Shown here piece after piece: positions 43,851 through 51,972 of a DNA stretch of 64,000 nucleotides. The stretch spans positions 169,003 to 233,002 of the forward strand of contig JBBROS010000001.1 in the NCBI GenBank assembly GCA_038229135.1. The letters run 5' to 3'. How positions within the stretch are numbered: the stretch's first letter is position 1; every line of letters begins with the position of its first letter. The DNA comes from JBBROS01 sp038229135. GTDB lineage: Bacteria > Pseudomonadota > Alphaproteobacteria > Acetobacterales > Acetobacteraceae. The notes under the pieces were generated by a model that saw only the letters and a list, made by a program, of their open reading frames with translations, searched no databases and was not told the DNA's origin. Made by a program: the position numbers and the translations under genes.

Positions 43851-45325
43851 GCGCCCAGGCCTCCGAGCGCCACGTATTTCACCTCGAGGTAGTCCTCGAT
43901 CCCCTGCCGCCCGCCTTCCCGCCCCAGCCCGCTCTGCTTCACGCCACCGAACGGCGCCACCTCGGTGCTGATGATCCCCTCGTTCACGCCCACGATCCCG
44001 CTCTCCAGCGCCTCGGCCACACGGAAGATGCGCCCCACGTCCCGCGCATAGAAATAGGCCGCGAGCCCGAACGGCGTGTCGTTGGCCATCGCCACCGCCT
44101 CCTCCTCGGTGCTGAAGCGGAACAGCGGCGCCAGCGGCCCGAACGTCTCGTCATGGGCCACCAGCGCGTCGTGCGGCACGTCGGCGAGGATCGTGGGCTG
44201 GAAGAAATGCCCGCCCCGCTCGTGCCGCTTGCCACCCGTGATGACGCGGGCACCCCGGCCCAGCGCGTCCGCCACGTGCTGCTCCACCTTCACCACGGCA
44301 TCACCATTGATCAGCGGCCCCTGCGTGACGCCCTGCTCCATGCCGTCGCCCACCTGGAGGGCCTCGACCGCCACCTTCAGCTTGGCCGCGAACGCGTCAT
44401 ACACCGAGTCCTGCACCAAGATCCGGTTCGCACACACGCAGGTCTGCCCGGTGTTGCGGAACTTGCTCGCCATGGCGCCCACCACGGCCGCATCCAGGTC
44501 CGCGTCGTCGAACACGATGAAGGGCGCGTTGCCCCCGAGCTCCATGCTCGTCTTCTTGATGGTGGGCGCACACTGCGCCAGCAGCTTGGCCCCGACCTCG
44601 GTGCTGCCCGTGAAGGTCAGCTTGCGCACCAGAGGGTTGCCCGTCAGCTCGCCACCCACGGCACCCGAGGGCCCCGTGATCACGTTGCACACGCCGGGCG
44701 GCATCCCGGCCCGCTCCGCCAGCACGCCCAACGCAAGCGCGCTGAACGGCGTCTGGCTCGCCGGCCGCATCACCCCGGTGCACCCGGCCGCCCAACCGGG
44801 GCCCGCCTTGCGCGCGATCATCGCACTCGGGAAGTTCCAAGGCGTGATCGCCGCAAACACCCCGATCGGCTCCTTCGTCACGATGATCCGCCGCCCCGCC
44901 ATGTTCTGCGGCACCACCTCGCCATAGACCCGCTTGGCCTCCTCGGCGAACCACTCGATGAACGAGGCCGCGTAGCCGATCTCCCCCTTGCTCTCCGCAA
45001 GCGGCTTGCCCTGCTCGGCCGTCATGATCATGGCCAGGTCGTCGGCGTTCTCGAGCATCAGCGCGTGCAGGCGCCGGAGGATCGTCGCCCGGTCCTTCGC
45101 CAGCGTCTTGCGCCAGGCCGGCCCAGCCTTGTGCGCCGCCTCGATCGCGCGCCGCGTCTCCGCCGCCCCCAACGCCGGGACCGTCCCCAGCACCACCCCC
45201 GTCGAGGGGTTCACCACCTCGATCACCTTGCTGTCCGCCGCCTCCACCCACTGCCCCCCGATCAGGCACGCCTGCCGAAACAGGCTCGGATCACGCAGCG
45301 GCAACGGGCAGGTCGGGTTCAGCAT
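43847..45325 (-). CDS. gabD: NADP-dependent succinate-semialdehyde dehydrogenase
   Basis: Aldehyde dehydrogenase superfamily, 492 residues. Catalytic cysteine in GQTCVCANRILVQ, catalytic glutamate in MELGGNAPFIVFDDADLD (read as MELGGNAPF), and the oxyanion asparagine in TPWNFP. The sequence is closest to GabD, which oxidises succinate semialdehyde to succinate. The usual lysine in the KPA cofactor segment is arginine here (GVMRPASQTP). The frame is open upstream to 45904, but ATG at 45325 opens the conserved region; it diverges from cbtB. Confidence 0.9.
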   Translation of the reverse strand: MLNPTCPLPLRDPSLFRQACLIGGQWVEAADSKVIEVVNPSTGVVLGTVPALGAAETRRAIEAAHKAGPAWRKTLAKDRATILRRLHALMLENADDLAMIMTAEQGKPLAESKGEIGYAASFIEWFAEEAKRVYGEVVPQNMAGRRIIVTKEPIGVFAAITPWNFPSAMIARKAGPGWAAGCTGVMRPASQTPFSALALGVLAERAGMPPGVCNVITGPSGAVGGELTGNPLVRKLTFTGSTEVGAKLLAQCAPTIKKTSMELGGNAPFIVFDDADLDAAVVGAMASKFRNTGQTCVCANRILVQDSVYDAFAAKLKVAVEALQVGDGMEQGVTQGPLINGDAVVKVEQHVADALGRGARVITGGKRHERGGHFFQPTILADVPHDALVAHDETFGPLAPLFRFSTEEEAVAMANDTPFGLAAYFYARDVGRIFRVAEALESGIVGVNEGIISTEVAPFGGVKQSGLGREGGRQGIEDYLEVKYVALGGLGA

Positions 45326-45439
45326 GGCGGGCCTCCGGTGTTTTCCCGCAATAACATGGGCTGTTCCGGGCCGGATGTCAGCCCGGGTCGCACCCCATTG
45401 GACACGGGGCCGAACCGACGGCATCATGACCGCACCACC

Positions 45440-45465
45440 ACTGCCGAGTGACCGGAGACCCTTCG
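45440..45465 (+). promoter_or_regulatory. Possible partial cobalamin-riboswitch-like segment before cbtB
   Basis: The cbtB leader contains CCACTG (45439-45444) and, just before the ATG, ACCGGAGACC (45451-45460), which resemble the CCACTG core and the B12 box (GGAGACC) of cobalamin riboswitches. The GGAG would also be the ribosome-binding site. Other conserved parts are not clear and only 140 bases separate cbtB from gabD, so this is tentative. Confidence 0.3.
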
Positions 45466-45672
45466 ATGAGCAATGCAACGACCCTTGCCCCCCACGCTGC
45501 CGGCACCACGGCGTCGGCAGGCGCCCCGGCCCGGGCCCAGGTGGTGGCATCCTCGATCGCCGTGGCAGCGCTCGGCCTGACGCTGCTCTGGGGCGTCGGC
45601 TTCTCGCATATCGAGGCCGTCCACAACGCGGCGCACGACACCCGGCACTCCAACGGGTTCCCCTGCCACTAG
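45466..45672 (+). CDS. cbtB: Cobalt transporter subunit CbtB
   Basis: A 68-residue protein with one membrane helix (about 30-48) and the C-terminal metal-binding pattern FSHIEAVHNAAHDTRHSNGFPCH (histidines plus a terminal Cys-His), the CbtB signature. CbtAB is a proposed cobalt uptake system often controlled by B12. The ATG at 45466 is preceded by GGAG; the frame from 45448 is slightly longer. B12 supply is relevant here because PpaA/AerR binds cobalamin, but that link is inference. Confidence 0.9.
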   Translation: MSNATTLAPHAAGTTASAGAPARAQVVASSIAVAALGLTLLWGVGFSHIEAVHNAAHDTRHSNGFPCH

Positions 45673-45697
45673 CGTCGGCCAACCAACGGACCGCACG

Positions 45698-46402
45698 ATG
45701 ACCATCCTCCGCCGGCTCGTGTTCGCCGCCGCCTGCGCCGGGCTTCTCACCGGGCTGTTCGTGACCGTGCTGCACCAGGTCGGCACGGTGCCCCTTATCC
45801 TTCGCGCCGAGATGTTCGAGCGTGCGGCCGAACAAGCCGCCCCGGCGCACGACCACCCTGCAGGAACACCGGCCGCGCACGACCACAACGCGCCCAGTTG
45901 GCAACCGCAGGACGGGCTGGAACGCACCGCCTACACCGCGCTCGCCGACATCCTGACCGCCATCGCCTACGGCCTTCTCCTGGCCGCCGGGCTCGCGCTC
46001 CTCGGGGCGGACCCAACGTGGCGGACGGGGCTGTGGTGGGGCCTCGCAGGCTTCGCCGCCTTCACCCTGGCCCCGGGCCTGGGGCTGCCCCCCGAGGTGC
46101 CGGGCACCGAGGCCGGGCCGCTGCTCGCGCGCCAGCTCTGGTGGGGCACCACGGCCGCCCTCACCGCGGGCGGGCTCGCGCTACTCGCCTATGGCCGCCA
46201 TTGGGCATGGCCGGCCTGCGCCGTGCTGCTGATCGCCCTGCCCCATCTGTGGGGCGCCCCGCGCCCGGCCGAGATCACATCCGCCGCCCCCGAAGCGCTC
46301 GTGCGCCAGTTCGTGGCGGCGGTCACGGTCGTGAGCTTCCTCACCTGGGCCGTGCTCGGAACGTCGACGGCCTATTTCTACCGGCGGTTCGCCAGCGCCT
46401 GA
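45698..46402 (+). CDS. cbtA: Cobalt transporter subunit CbtA
   Basis: A 234-residue membrane protein with about six hydrophobic segments. After the first helix it has a His-rich periplasmic loop (AHDHPAGTPAAHDHN) suited to metal capture, followed by ERTAYTALADILTAIAYGLLL typical of CbtA (read as ERTAYTAL). It starts 25 bases after cbtB and forms the CbtAB pair with it. Confidence 0.92.
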   Translation: MTILRRLVFAAACAGLLTGLFVTVLHQVGTVPLILRAEMFERAAEQAAPAHDHPAGTPAAHDHNAPSWQPQDGLERTAYTALADILTAIAYGLLLAAGLALLGADPTWRTGLWWGLAGFAAFTLAPGLGLPPEVPGTEAGPLLARQLWWGTTAALTAGGLALLAYGRHWAWPACAVLLIALPHLWGAPRPAEITSAAPEALVRQFVAAVTVVSFLTWAVLGTSTAYFYRRFASA

Positions 46403-46442
46403 GCCGCCGTGCCGGGCTCCGTAATGAGCCCGGTGCCAATGG

Positions 46443-46847
46443 TCATTCGTGGCCCCCCTGCGTCGTGGCCGCGAATAGGTCCACCCGGTTGCCGTCCGGG
46501 TCCCCGAGCATGGCGTAGCGCTGGCCCCAGAAGGCGTCCCATGGCGCCATCCGGACCTCGTAGCCGGCCCGCACCACCTGCTAATACACCGCGTCGACCT
46601 CGGCCGGGCTGTCGCACCGGCACGCGAACGTCACGCGCTGGCCGACCGGTTGAACCCAGGCTGGGTTGCTCTGCCGCATGGCGGCTTCGGCCAGGAAACC
46701 CAGCGTGGCGCCACCTGGCGTCGGCACCTGCACCTGCATCTCGCCCTCGGCCCCGTCCGGCACCGTCAGGCCAAGCGCGCGGTAGAAGGCCAGTGCCGCC
46801 CCCATGTCGGCGACTACGATGTCGATCGTATGGGGAATGACGGCCAT
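46443..46847 (-). pseudogene. VOC/glyoxalase-family gene interrupted by an amber codon
   Basis: Starting at ATG 46847, an 88-residue frame covers the first part of a vicinal-oxygen-chelate protein (MAVIPHTIDIVVADM, PTPGGATLGFLAEAA) and stops at TAG (46583-46581) after AEVDAVY. The same frame continues beyond the stop with the family C-terminus (APWDAFWGQRYAMLGDPDGNRVDLF) to TGA at 46445-46443. The TAG is the only defect, so it is a recent nonsense mutation, a sequencing error, or a read-through. It diverges from a TetR regulator that may have controlled it. Confidence 0.85.
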
Positions 46848-46869
46848 GGCGTGTTCCTTGCTCTCGGGT

Positions 46870-46897
46870 TTACCGTATCCGGCCTACGCAACGGTAA
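46870..46897. promoter_or_regulatory. Candidate TetR operator
   Basis: Perfect 7-bp inverted repeat TTACCGT-N14-ACGGTAA in the 58-base gap between the divergent VOC pseudogene and the tetR gene, ending eight bases before the tetR ATG. Position and symmetry fit an autoregulatory TetR-family site. Confidence 0.6.
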
Positions 46898-46905
46898 CGT
46901 ATCGC

Positions 46906-47496
46906 ATGTCCGAGTCAAGAGTTCCAGGACGGCCCCGTAGCGAAACCTCGCGCGAAGCGATCCTGGACGCCGCCTTCGCCATCCTCGCCGAACGAGGCTA
47001 TGCCGGCTTCGCCATCGAGCCCGTTGCCGCCGCCGCAGCCGCCGGCAAGACGACCATATACCGGTGGTGGGCGACGAAGGCCGACCTCGCCGTGGACGCC
47101 TTCTTCCACGCGACGGAGGCCGAGCTGCGCTTTCCCGACACAGGCTCCGCGCAGGGCGACTTCCGGGCACAGATCGCCGACCTGGCGCGCCTGCTCCGTG
47201 GCCCGCGCGGCCGCGTGCTCGCGGCCATGCTGGGCGGCGCCCGCACCGACCCGGGCCTCGCCCGGGCCCTCGGGGAGCGATGGCTCCAGCCCCGCCGCGT
47301 CTGGGGGTTCGCGCGCATGTCGCGGGCCCTCGCCGCGGGCGAGCTGCGCCCCGGCGTCCAGCCCGGCCCAGCGCTCGCGGTGCTTTACGGCCCGCTCTAC
47401 ACCCCGCTGCTGTTCGGCGGCGACGGGCCGTCCATAGATGCCGTCGAAGCCTATCTCGAGATCGCCTGCGCCGGCGTGTTCAGGGCCGCGCCGTAA
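46906..47496 (+). CDS. TetR/AcrR family transcriptional regulator
   Basis: 196 residues. N-terminal helix-turn-helix (about residues 15-60) with REAILDAAFAILAERGYAGFAI and the recognition part GKTTIYRWWATKADL. The C-terminal ligand domain ends LLFGGDGPSIDAVEAYLEI, a pattern of TetR members with a TetR_C_11-like domain. The ATG at 46906 is chosen over 46804 because the extra residues would read over the divergent promoter. Target is probably the neighbouring VOC gene and itself. The 3' end overlaps the convergent gene by 17 bases. Confidence 0.9.
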   Translation: MSESRVPGRPRSETSREAILDAAFAILAERGYAGFAIEPVAAAAAAGKTTIYRWWATKADLAVDAFFHATEAELRFPDTGSAQGDFRAQIADLARLLRGPRGRVLAAMLGGARTDPGLARALGERWLQPRRVWGFARMSRALAAGELRPGVQPGPALAVLYGPLYTPLLFGGDGPSIDAVEAYLEIACAGVFRAAP

Positions 47497-48517
47497 AGCG
47501 TCGCCTCATCACCCCCGCCGCGTGCCGCAGCGCCGCCGCAGCTCCCGCCAGCCGCCACGGTGCGGCCAGCAGCACGCCAACCCGCACCCGCCGAAGCGGC
47601 GCCCAGTCCCGTTTGTAGAGGTCGTCTCCGCGCCCGAAATCGATCGCCTCCAGCCCGCCCTCGGCAAAGGCGCTGCGGATCATGTGCGCCGTCAGCACCG
47701 TGCCCGGGGACGCCGCGCGGTGCGCCTCGTCATGGGCCAGCTTGAGCACGGTCGCCGACCCGCCCGACCGCGTCCAATACTGTGCCGCCAGCGCCTCCTT
47801 GCCGCGCCACAGCACGCCGAAGCGGAGCACGCCCGCCTCCGCCAGGCGCGGCAGCAGGGTCGCGTTGAACCGGGGAAAGGGCTCGGGCTCTTTCCAGCTC
47901 CGCGCATAGATCGCCTCGTACGCGGCTAGCGCCCTCTCCACGCCCTCCGGCCCGCGCACCTCCTCGATGTGCACGCCGGGCTCGCGCAGCAGCGCCTTGG
48001 TGCGGCGCTTGACGGTGCTGAGGAGTGCACCGGGCCGGGCCGCGAGATATGCGTCCCAGTCCTGCCCGGCCAGATTGGCCCACCAGTTCCCGAACATCTC
48101 GTAGCGCAGCGGCACCAGCCCCGCGCCCGCGAAGCCCGCGAGAAGCGGCGCCAGCCCGTCCCACGATGGGTCCAGCGCCTCGAGCCGCACCATACCGCGG
48201 CGCCGCAGCGCCCGGCCCCAGGCGCGCCCGACCGCGCGTGCGTCGGCCCCCGGCGCCAGAAGCGGCTGGAACAGCACCGTGTAGGGTGAGGTAAGGCTTC
48301 CCAGCCCAGCCCCGTCCGCCAGGGCCAACAGCCCGGCCGGCGCGCCGGCCACCTCGGCCAGCAGCAGCCGCGCCCGCACCCCCTCCGGCAACGCCGCCTC
48401 GGCCGTGGATTGCAGGAACGCGCGCGATGCCGGAACACCCGGCCCTTCGGCGAACACCGCATCCCATTCCGGCCCGAGCGCCGCGAACCCCTCCGCCCAG
48501 CGCACGGCCACGCTCAT
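47480..48517 (-). CDS. GNAT/FemAB-like (BioF2-like) acyltransferase-fold protein 1
   Basis: 345 residues. The C-terminal half has the BioF2-like GNAT fold (KRRTKALLREPGVHIEEV, YARSWKEPEPFPRFN, AAQYWTRSGGSATVLKLAHDE, FGRGDDLYKRDWAP). Such proteins often sit in polysaccharide or peptidoglycan-modification loci and transfer acyl or aminoacyl groups; the substrate is unknown. The ATG overlaps the stop of the upstream YdcF gene. A paralogue with similar layout is at 49329 on the other strand. Confidence 0.85.
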   Translation of the reverse strand: MSVAVRWAEGFAALGPEWDAVFAEGPGVPASRAFLQSTAEAALPEGVRARLLLAEVAGAPAGLLALADGAGLGSLTSPYTVLFQPLLAPGADARAVGRAWGRALRRRGMVRLEALDPSWDGLAPLLAGFAGAGLVPLRYEMFGNWWANLAGQDWDAYLAARPGALLSTVKRRTKALLREPGVHIEEVRGPEGVERALAAYEAIYARSWKEPEPFPRFNATLLPRLAEAGVLRFGVLWRGKEALAAQYWTRSGGSATVLKLAHDEAHRAASPGTVLTAHMIRSAFAEGGLEAIDFGRGDDLYKRDWAPLRRVRVGVLLAAPWRLAGAAAALRHAAGVMRRRFTARP

Positions 48518-49233
48518 CGCCGCCACCGATACGCCAGCAGCCCGATCCACTCGTGCATCGCATAATAGGTGCGCGCCCACCCCGAGGGCCGCGGCACAAC
48601 TTCCTGCCACACCCAGCCCGGCCCCGGCTCCTCCCGCACCGGCGCAGGCACCGCCTCCATCCCGGCCCGCGCGAATGCCAGCAGGCCACGCCGCATGTGC
48701 CATTCATGCGTCACCAGATACACGCGCCCCACCCCGTCCGCCTTCAGCATCGGCGAGGACATCGACGCATTCTCCCACGTCGTTGCCGACGCATCCTCCA
48801 CCCAGCGCGCAGGCAGCGCGAAATCGTCCCGCAGGCTGGCCGCCATCAGCCGCCCTACCGGCGGCGCCTCCGTCACCACCCCGCCGGTAACGAGCAGCGG
48901 CAGCCCGGTACGCCGGGCCAGCGCCACCCCGGCCCGCAGCCGCTCGAGCGTGAGCGCCCCCATCATCGGCTGCCCCGGCACGCCCGTCCGCTCCACGTCG
49001 GCCGAAAGCACGACGATCGCCTGCGGAGGCGGGCCCGCCGGGACGGACGCAACCGCAAGCGTCCGCAGCAGGGCGCGCGACACCAGCGGCGTCGTGCACG
49101 CCAGCACCAGCACGAGAAGCGCCGCCACCAGGCCGCGTCCGCGCCGCCACGGCAGCAACAGCAGCGCCAGGATCAGCAGTCCCGTGGGCGGGATCAACAA
49201 CTCGACGATCGTCGTCACCGCCTGCACGCCCAA
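48514..49233 (-). CDS. YdcF family protein (DUF218)
   Basis: 239 residues: two N-terminal hydrophobic segments (about 10-30 and 35-50), then the DUF218 domain with AIVVLSADVER, GVALARRTGLPLLVTGG and YLVTHEWHMRRGLLAF. The family includes SanA/ElyC and YdcF, linked to envelope or polysaccharide functions; the reaction is not established. It is coupled by a four-base overlap to acyltransferase-fold protein 1, supporting a shared envelope role. Confidence 0.9.
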   Translation of the reverse strand: MGVQAVTTIVELLIPPTGLLILALLLLPWRRGRGLVAALLVLVLACTTPLVSRALLRTLAVASVPAGPPPQAIVVLSADVERTGVPGQPMMGALTLERLRAGVALARRTGLPLLVTGGVVTEAPPVGRLMAASLRDDFALPARWVEDASATTWENASMSSPMLKADGVGRVYLVTHEWHMRRGLLAFARAGMEAVPAPVREEPGPGWVWQEVVPRPSGWARTYYAMHEWIGLLAYRWRR

Positions 49234-49328
49234 CCTCTAACCTACTCTGCCGGAAACCAGCCCGGACCCTGCCAGCCTCCGGGCCGCCGCGAAAGGGCGC
49301 GCATGGCCGAATACGCCCAAACCGCCCT

Positions 49329-50390
49329 ATGAAGGCCGCGATGCAGGCGACCCTCTCCCGCCCCGACCCGGCCGACCCCACGCTCGCCGCGCGTTGGGAG
49401 GCCATGGCCGAGGCCGTGGGCGCCGCCGCTTTCCTGCGCTGGCCCTGGCTCGCCACCCACCGTTGGCGCGATTCCCGCCTCGTGGAGGTCCACCACGGCA
49501 ACGAACTTCGCGGCCTGGCCTGGCTCGGCCGCCGCCCCGGCCCCCTTGGCCCGAGCCTCGCCCTCCATGAGACCACCGACCCGGCACAGGACTCCGTCTT
49601 CATCGAGCATAACGGCGTCCTCGCCTCCCCGCAGGACCGCGCCGCAGTCCTTGCCTGCGTGCTGCGCGCCGCCGCCGGCCGGTTCGGCCGCGTGGCGCTG
49701 AGCGGGATCGACGGCGCCGGGCTCGAGGCGGCCCGCGCCGCGGGGGGCGTGCTCGGCCCGGTGCAGACCCGCGCCGCCCCTTACGCCACCCTACTGCCGG
49801 GCGGCCCCTGGATCGAACGCCTCAGCGCCAACACCCGCGCCCAGGCCCGCCGCTCCGCCCGCGCCTACGAGGCCCACGGCCCCATCACGCTCGAACGCGC
49901 CGACACGCCCGCCGTGGCCAAGGAATGGCTCGAGGCGCTGCTCGCCCTGCACGTCGCCACCTGGTCTGCCCGCGGCGTCAGCTCGGGCTTCGCCACCGCC
50001 CCGGTCCAGCGCTTCCACCACGCCATCATCGGCCGCGGCGTGCCGACCGGGCTCGTCGACGTGCTCCGCATCCAGGCCGGCGCGCGCCCTATCGGCTACC
50101 TGCTCAACCTGCATGCCGCCGGTTGCACCCTCGCCTACCAGAGCGGTTTCCACTACGAGCCCCCCGGCTCGGAAAACTCCCCGCACAAGCCCGGGCTCAC
50201 CTGCCATCTCGCCGCCCTCGAGCACGCCCGCGCCCGGGGCGACCGCGAATACGACCTGCTTGCCGGCGACGCCCGCTACAAGCGCAGCCTCGCCAACGCG
50301 TCCCGAGACCTGCACTGGACCAGCTGGCAGCCCCGCACCTCCGCCTATGCGGTGGCTGCCTCGATAAAAAGCAGCCTCGCCCCGCCCTGA
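49329..50390 (+). CDS. GNAT/FemAB-like (BioF2-like) acyltransferase-fold protein 2
   Basis: 353 residues with the C-terminal BioF2-like domain: SANTRAQARRSARAYEAHGP, LHVATWSARGVSSGF, ARPIGYLLNLHAAGCTLAYQSGF and YDLLAGDARYKRSLA. No signal peptide. Similar layout to protein 1 but on the opposite strand, with the YdcF gene between them. Together the three genes look like a small envelope-polysaccharide module; this is inferred from family behaviour. Confidence 0.85.
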   Translation: MKAAMQATLSRPDPADPTLAARWEAMAEAVGAAAFLRWPWLATHRWRDSRLVEVHHGNELRGLAWLGRRPGPLGPSLALHETTDPAQDSVFIEHNGVLASPQDRAAVLACVLRAAAGRFGRVALSGIDGAGLEAARAAGGVLGPVQTRAAPYATLLPGGPWIERLSANTRAQARRSARAYEAHGPITLERADTPAVAKEWLEALLALHVATWSARGVSSGFATAPVQRFHHAIIGRGVPTGLVDVLRIQAGARPIGYLLNLHAAGCTLAYQSGFHYEPPGSENSPHKPGLTCHLAALEHARARGDREYDLLAGDARYKRSLANASRDLHWTSWQPRTSAYAVAASIKSSLAPP

Positions 50391-50470
50391 ACTGCCCAAC
50401 CATGCGCCACCCGCCCCGCTTCCGGGCAGATCGTGCAGCACCGTTCGCCATCCGAGCCGGCGAGCCGGCC

Positions 50471-50486
50471 TGGCACGCGAGTTGCG
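50471..50486 (+). promoter_or_regulatory. Sigma-54 promoter for urtABCDE
   Basis: TGGCACG-CGAG-TTGCG: the -24 GG (50472-50473) and -12 GC (50484-50485) are ten bases apart, matching the RpoN consensus TGGCACG-N4-TTGC. It lies 48 bases upstream of the urtA ATG. Urea transporters are commonly under NtrC/RpoN control, so this indicates induction under nitrogen limitation. Confidence 0.85.
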
Positions 50487-50533
50487 TCCTCGTCACGAGG
50501 TCGTGTGCCGAATGCACGCTGGGAGACACATCG

Positions 50534-51838
50534 ATGAAGACGCACCGCACCATGGTCCCACGCCGGGGGCTCGTTGCCCTCGGTTTCGCCGCCGCCCTGT
50601 TCGGCACCGCACCCGCCATCGCCCAGACCGAGCCCGTGAAACTCGGCATCCTGCACAGCCTCAGCGGCACCATGGCCATCAGCGAGACCACGCTGAAGGA
50701 CGTCATGCTCATGCTCATCGACGAGCAGAACAAGAAAGGCGGCGTGCTCGGCCGCAAGCTCGAGGCGGTCGTGGTCGACCCGGCCAGCAACTGGCCGCTC
50801 TTCGCCGAGAAGGCGCGCGAGCTCATCACCGTGCAGAAGGTCGCCGCCGTGTTCGGCTGCTGGACCTCGGTCAGCCGCAAATCCGTGCTGCCCGTGTTCG
50901 AGGAAACCAACAACATCCTGTTTTACCCCGTTCAGTATGAGGGCGAGGAAAGCAGCAAGAACGTGTTCTACACCGGCGCTGCCCCCAACCAGCAGGCCGT
51001 GCCCGCGGTGGACTACCTGATGGCCGAGGAGAAGGTGCAGCGCTGGGTGCTCGCCGGCACGGACTACGTCTATCCCCGCACCACGAACAAGATCCTGGAA
51101 GCCTACCTCAAGTCCAAGGGCGTGAAGCAGGAAGACATCCTGATCAACTACACCCCGTTCGGTCATAGCGACTGGCAGACCATCGTCGCCGACATCAAGA
51201 AATTCGGCAGCGCCGGCAAGAAGACCGCCGTGGTGTCCACCATCAACGGCGACGCCAACGTGCCGTTCTACAAGGAGCTCGGCAACCAGGGCCTGAAGGC
51301 GACCGACATCCCCGTGGTGGCGTTCAGCGTCGGCGAGGAAGAGCTGGCCGGCATCGACACCAAGCCGCTGGTCGGCCACCTGGCCGCCTGGAACTACTTC
51401 ATGAGCGTCGACAACGCCGAGAACAAGTCGTTCATCAGCCGCTGGCAGGCCTACACGAAGAACGCCAAGCGCGTGACGAACGACCCCATGGAGGCCCACG
51501 TCATCGGCTTCGCCATGTGGGTGAAGGCCGTCGAGAAGGCCGGCAGCTTCGACACGTCGAAGGTGATCGACGCCATGATCGGCGTTGCCGTGCCCAACCT
51601 CTCGGGCGGCCTCAGCGCCATGATGCCGAACCACCACATCACGAAGCCGGTGCTGATCGGCGAAATCCAGGACAACGGCCAGTTCAACATCGTCAGCACC
51701 ACGCCCGGCACCATCGTCGCGCAGGAATGGTCCCCCCACCTCGAGGGCAGCCGCGACCTGATCGCAGATTGGCGCGCCCCCCTCGCTTGCGGCAACTTCA
51801 ACGTGAAGACCGGCAAGTGCGGAGGTGCGAGCAAGTAA
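50534..51838 (+). CDS. urtA: Urea ABC transporter substrate-binding protein
   Basis: Periplasmic urea receptor, 434 residues. A signal peptide with PRRGLVAL and cleavage after AIAQ precedes EPVKLGILHSLSGTMAISE, the hallmark UrtA start. FYPVQYEGEESSKNVFYTGA and SDWQTIVADIKKFG follow (shown in part). The ATG is downstream of the sigma-54 promoter; the long open frame upstream is out of context. First gene of urtABCDE. Confidence 0.95.
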   Translation: MKTHRTMVPRRGLVALGFAAALFGTAPAIAQTEPVKLGILHSLSGTMAISETTLKDVMLMLIDEQNKKGGVLGRKLEAVVVDPASNWPLFAEKARELITVQKVAAVFGCWTSVSRKSVLPVFEETNNILFYPVQYEGEESSKNVFYTGAAPNQQAVPAVDYLMAEEKVQRWVLAGTDYVYPRTTNKILEAYLKSKGVKQEDILINYTPFGHSDWQTIVADIKKFGSAGKKTAVVSTINGDANVPFYKELGNQGLKATDIPVVAFSVGEEELAGIDTKPLVGHLAAWNYFMSVDNAENKSFISRWQAYTKNAKRVTNDPMEAHVIGFAMWVKAVEKAGSFDTSKVIDAMIGVAVPNLSGGLSAMMPNHHITKPVLIGEIQDNGQFNIVSTTPGTIVAQEWSPHLEGSRDLIADWRAPLACGNFNVKTGKCGGASK

Positions 51839-51864
51839 CGCACCACGCCTGACCGCCAACAACC

Positions 51865-51951
51865 GTCATCGCGAGCGAAGCGTGGCGATCCAGGGGCCGC
51901 AAAGCGCGGTTTCGCAGCCCCTGGATCACCACGCCTGCGGCTCGCGATGAC
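51865..51951. repeat. Palindromic repeat element, copy 1 (between urtA and urtB)
   Basis: An 87-base imperfect inverted repeat whose ends are GTCATCGCGAGC and GCTCGCGATGAC; inner arms include GCGTGGCGATCCAGGGG and CCCCTGGATCACCACGC. It folds into one long stem-loop. Copy 2 lies at 55420-55513. It has the layout of REP/RPE-type intergenic elements of alphaproteobacteria. Confidence 0.88.
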
Positions 51952-51972
51952 GATGCTGCGAGGATCCCCCGA

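Noticed and set aside
50392..50470. NtrC enhancer sites upstream of the sigma-54 promoter
   Set aside because: No convincing GCAC-N-GTGC palindrome was found close to the promoter; sites could lie further upstream.
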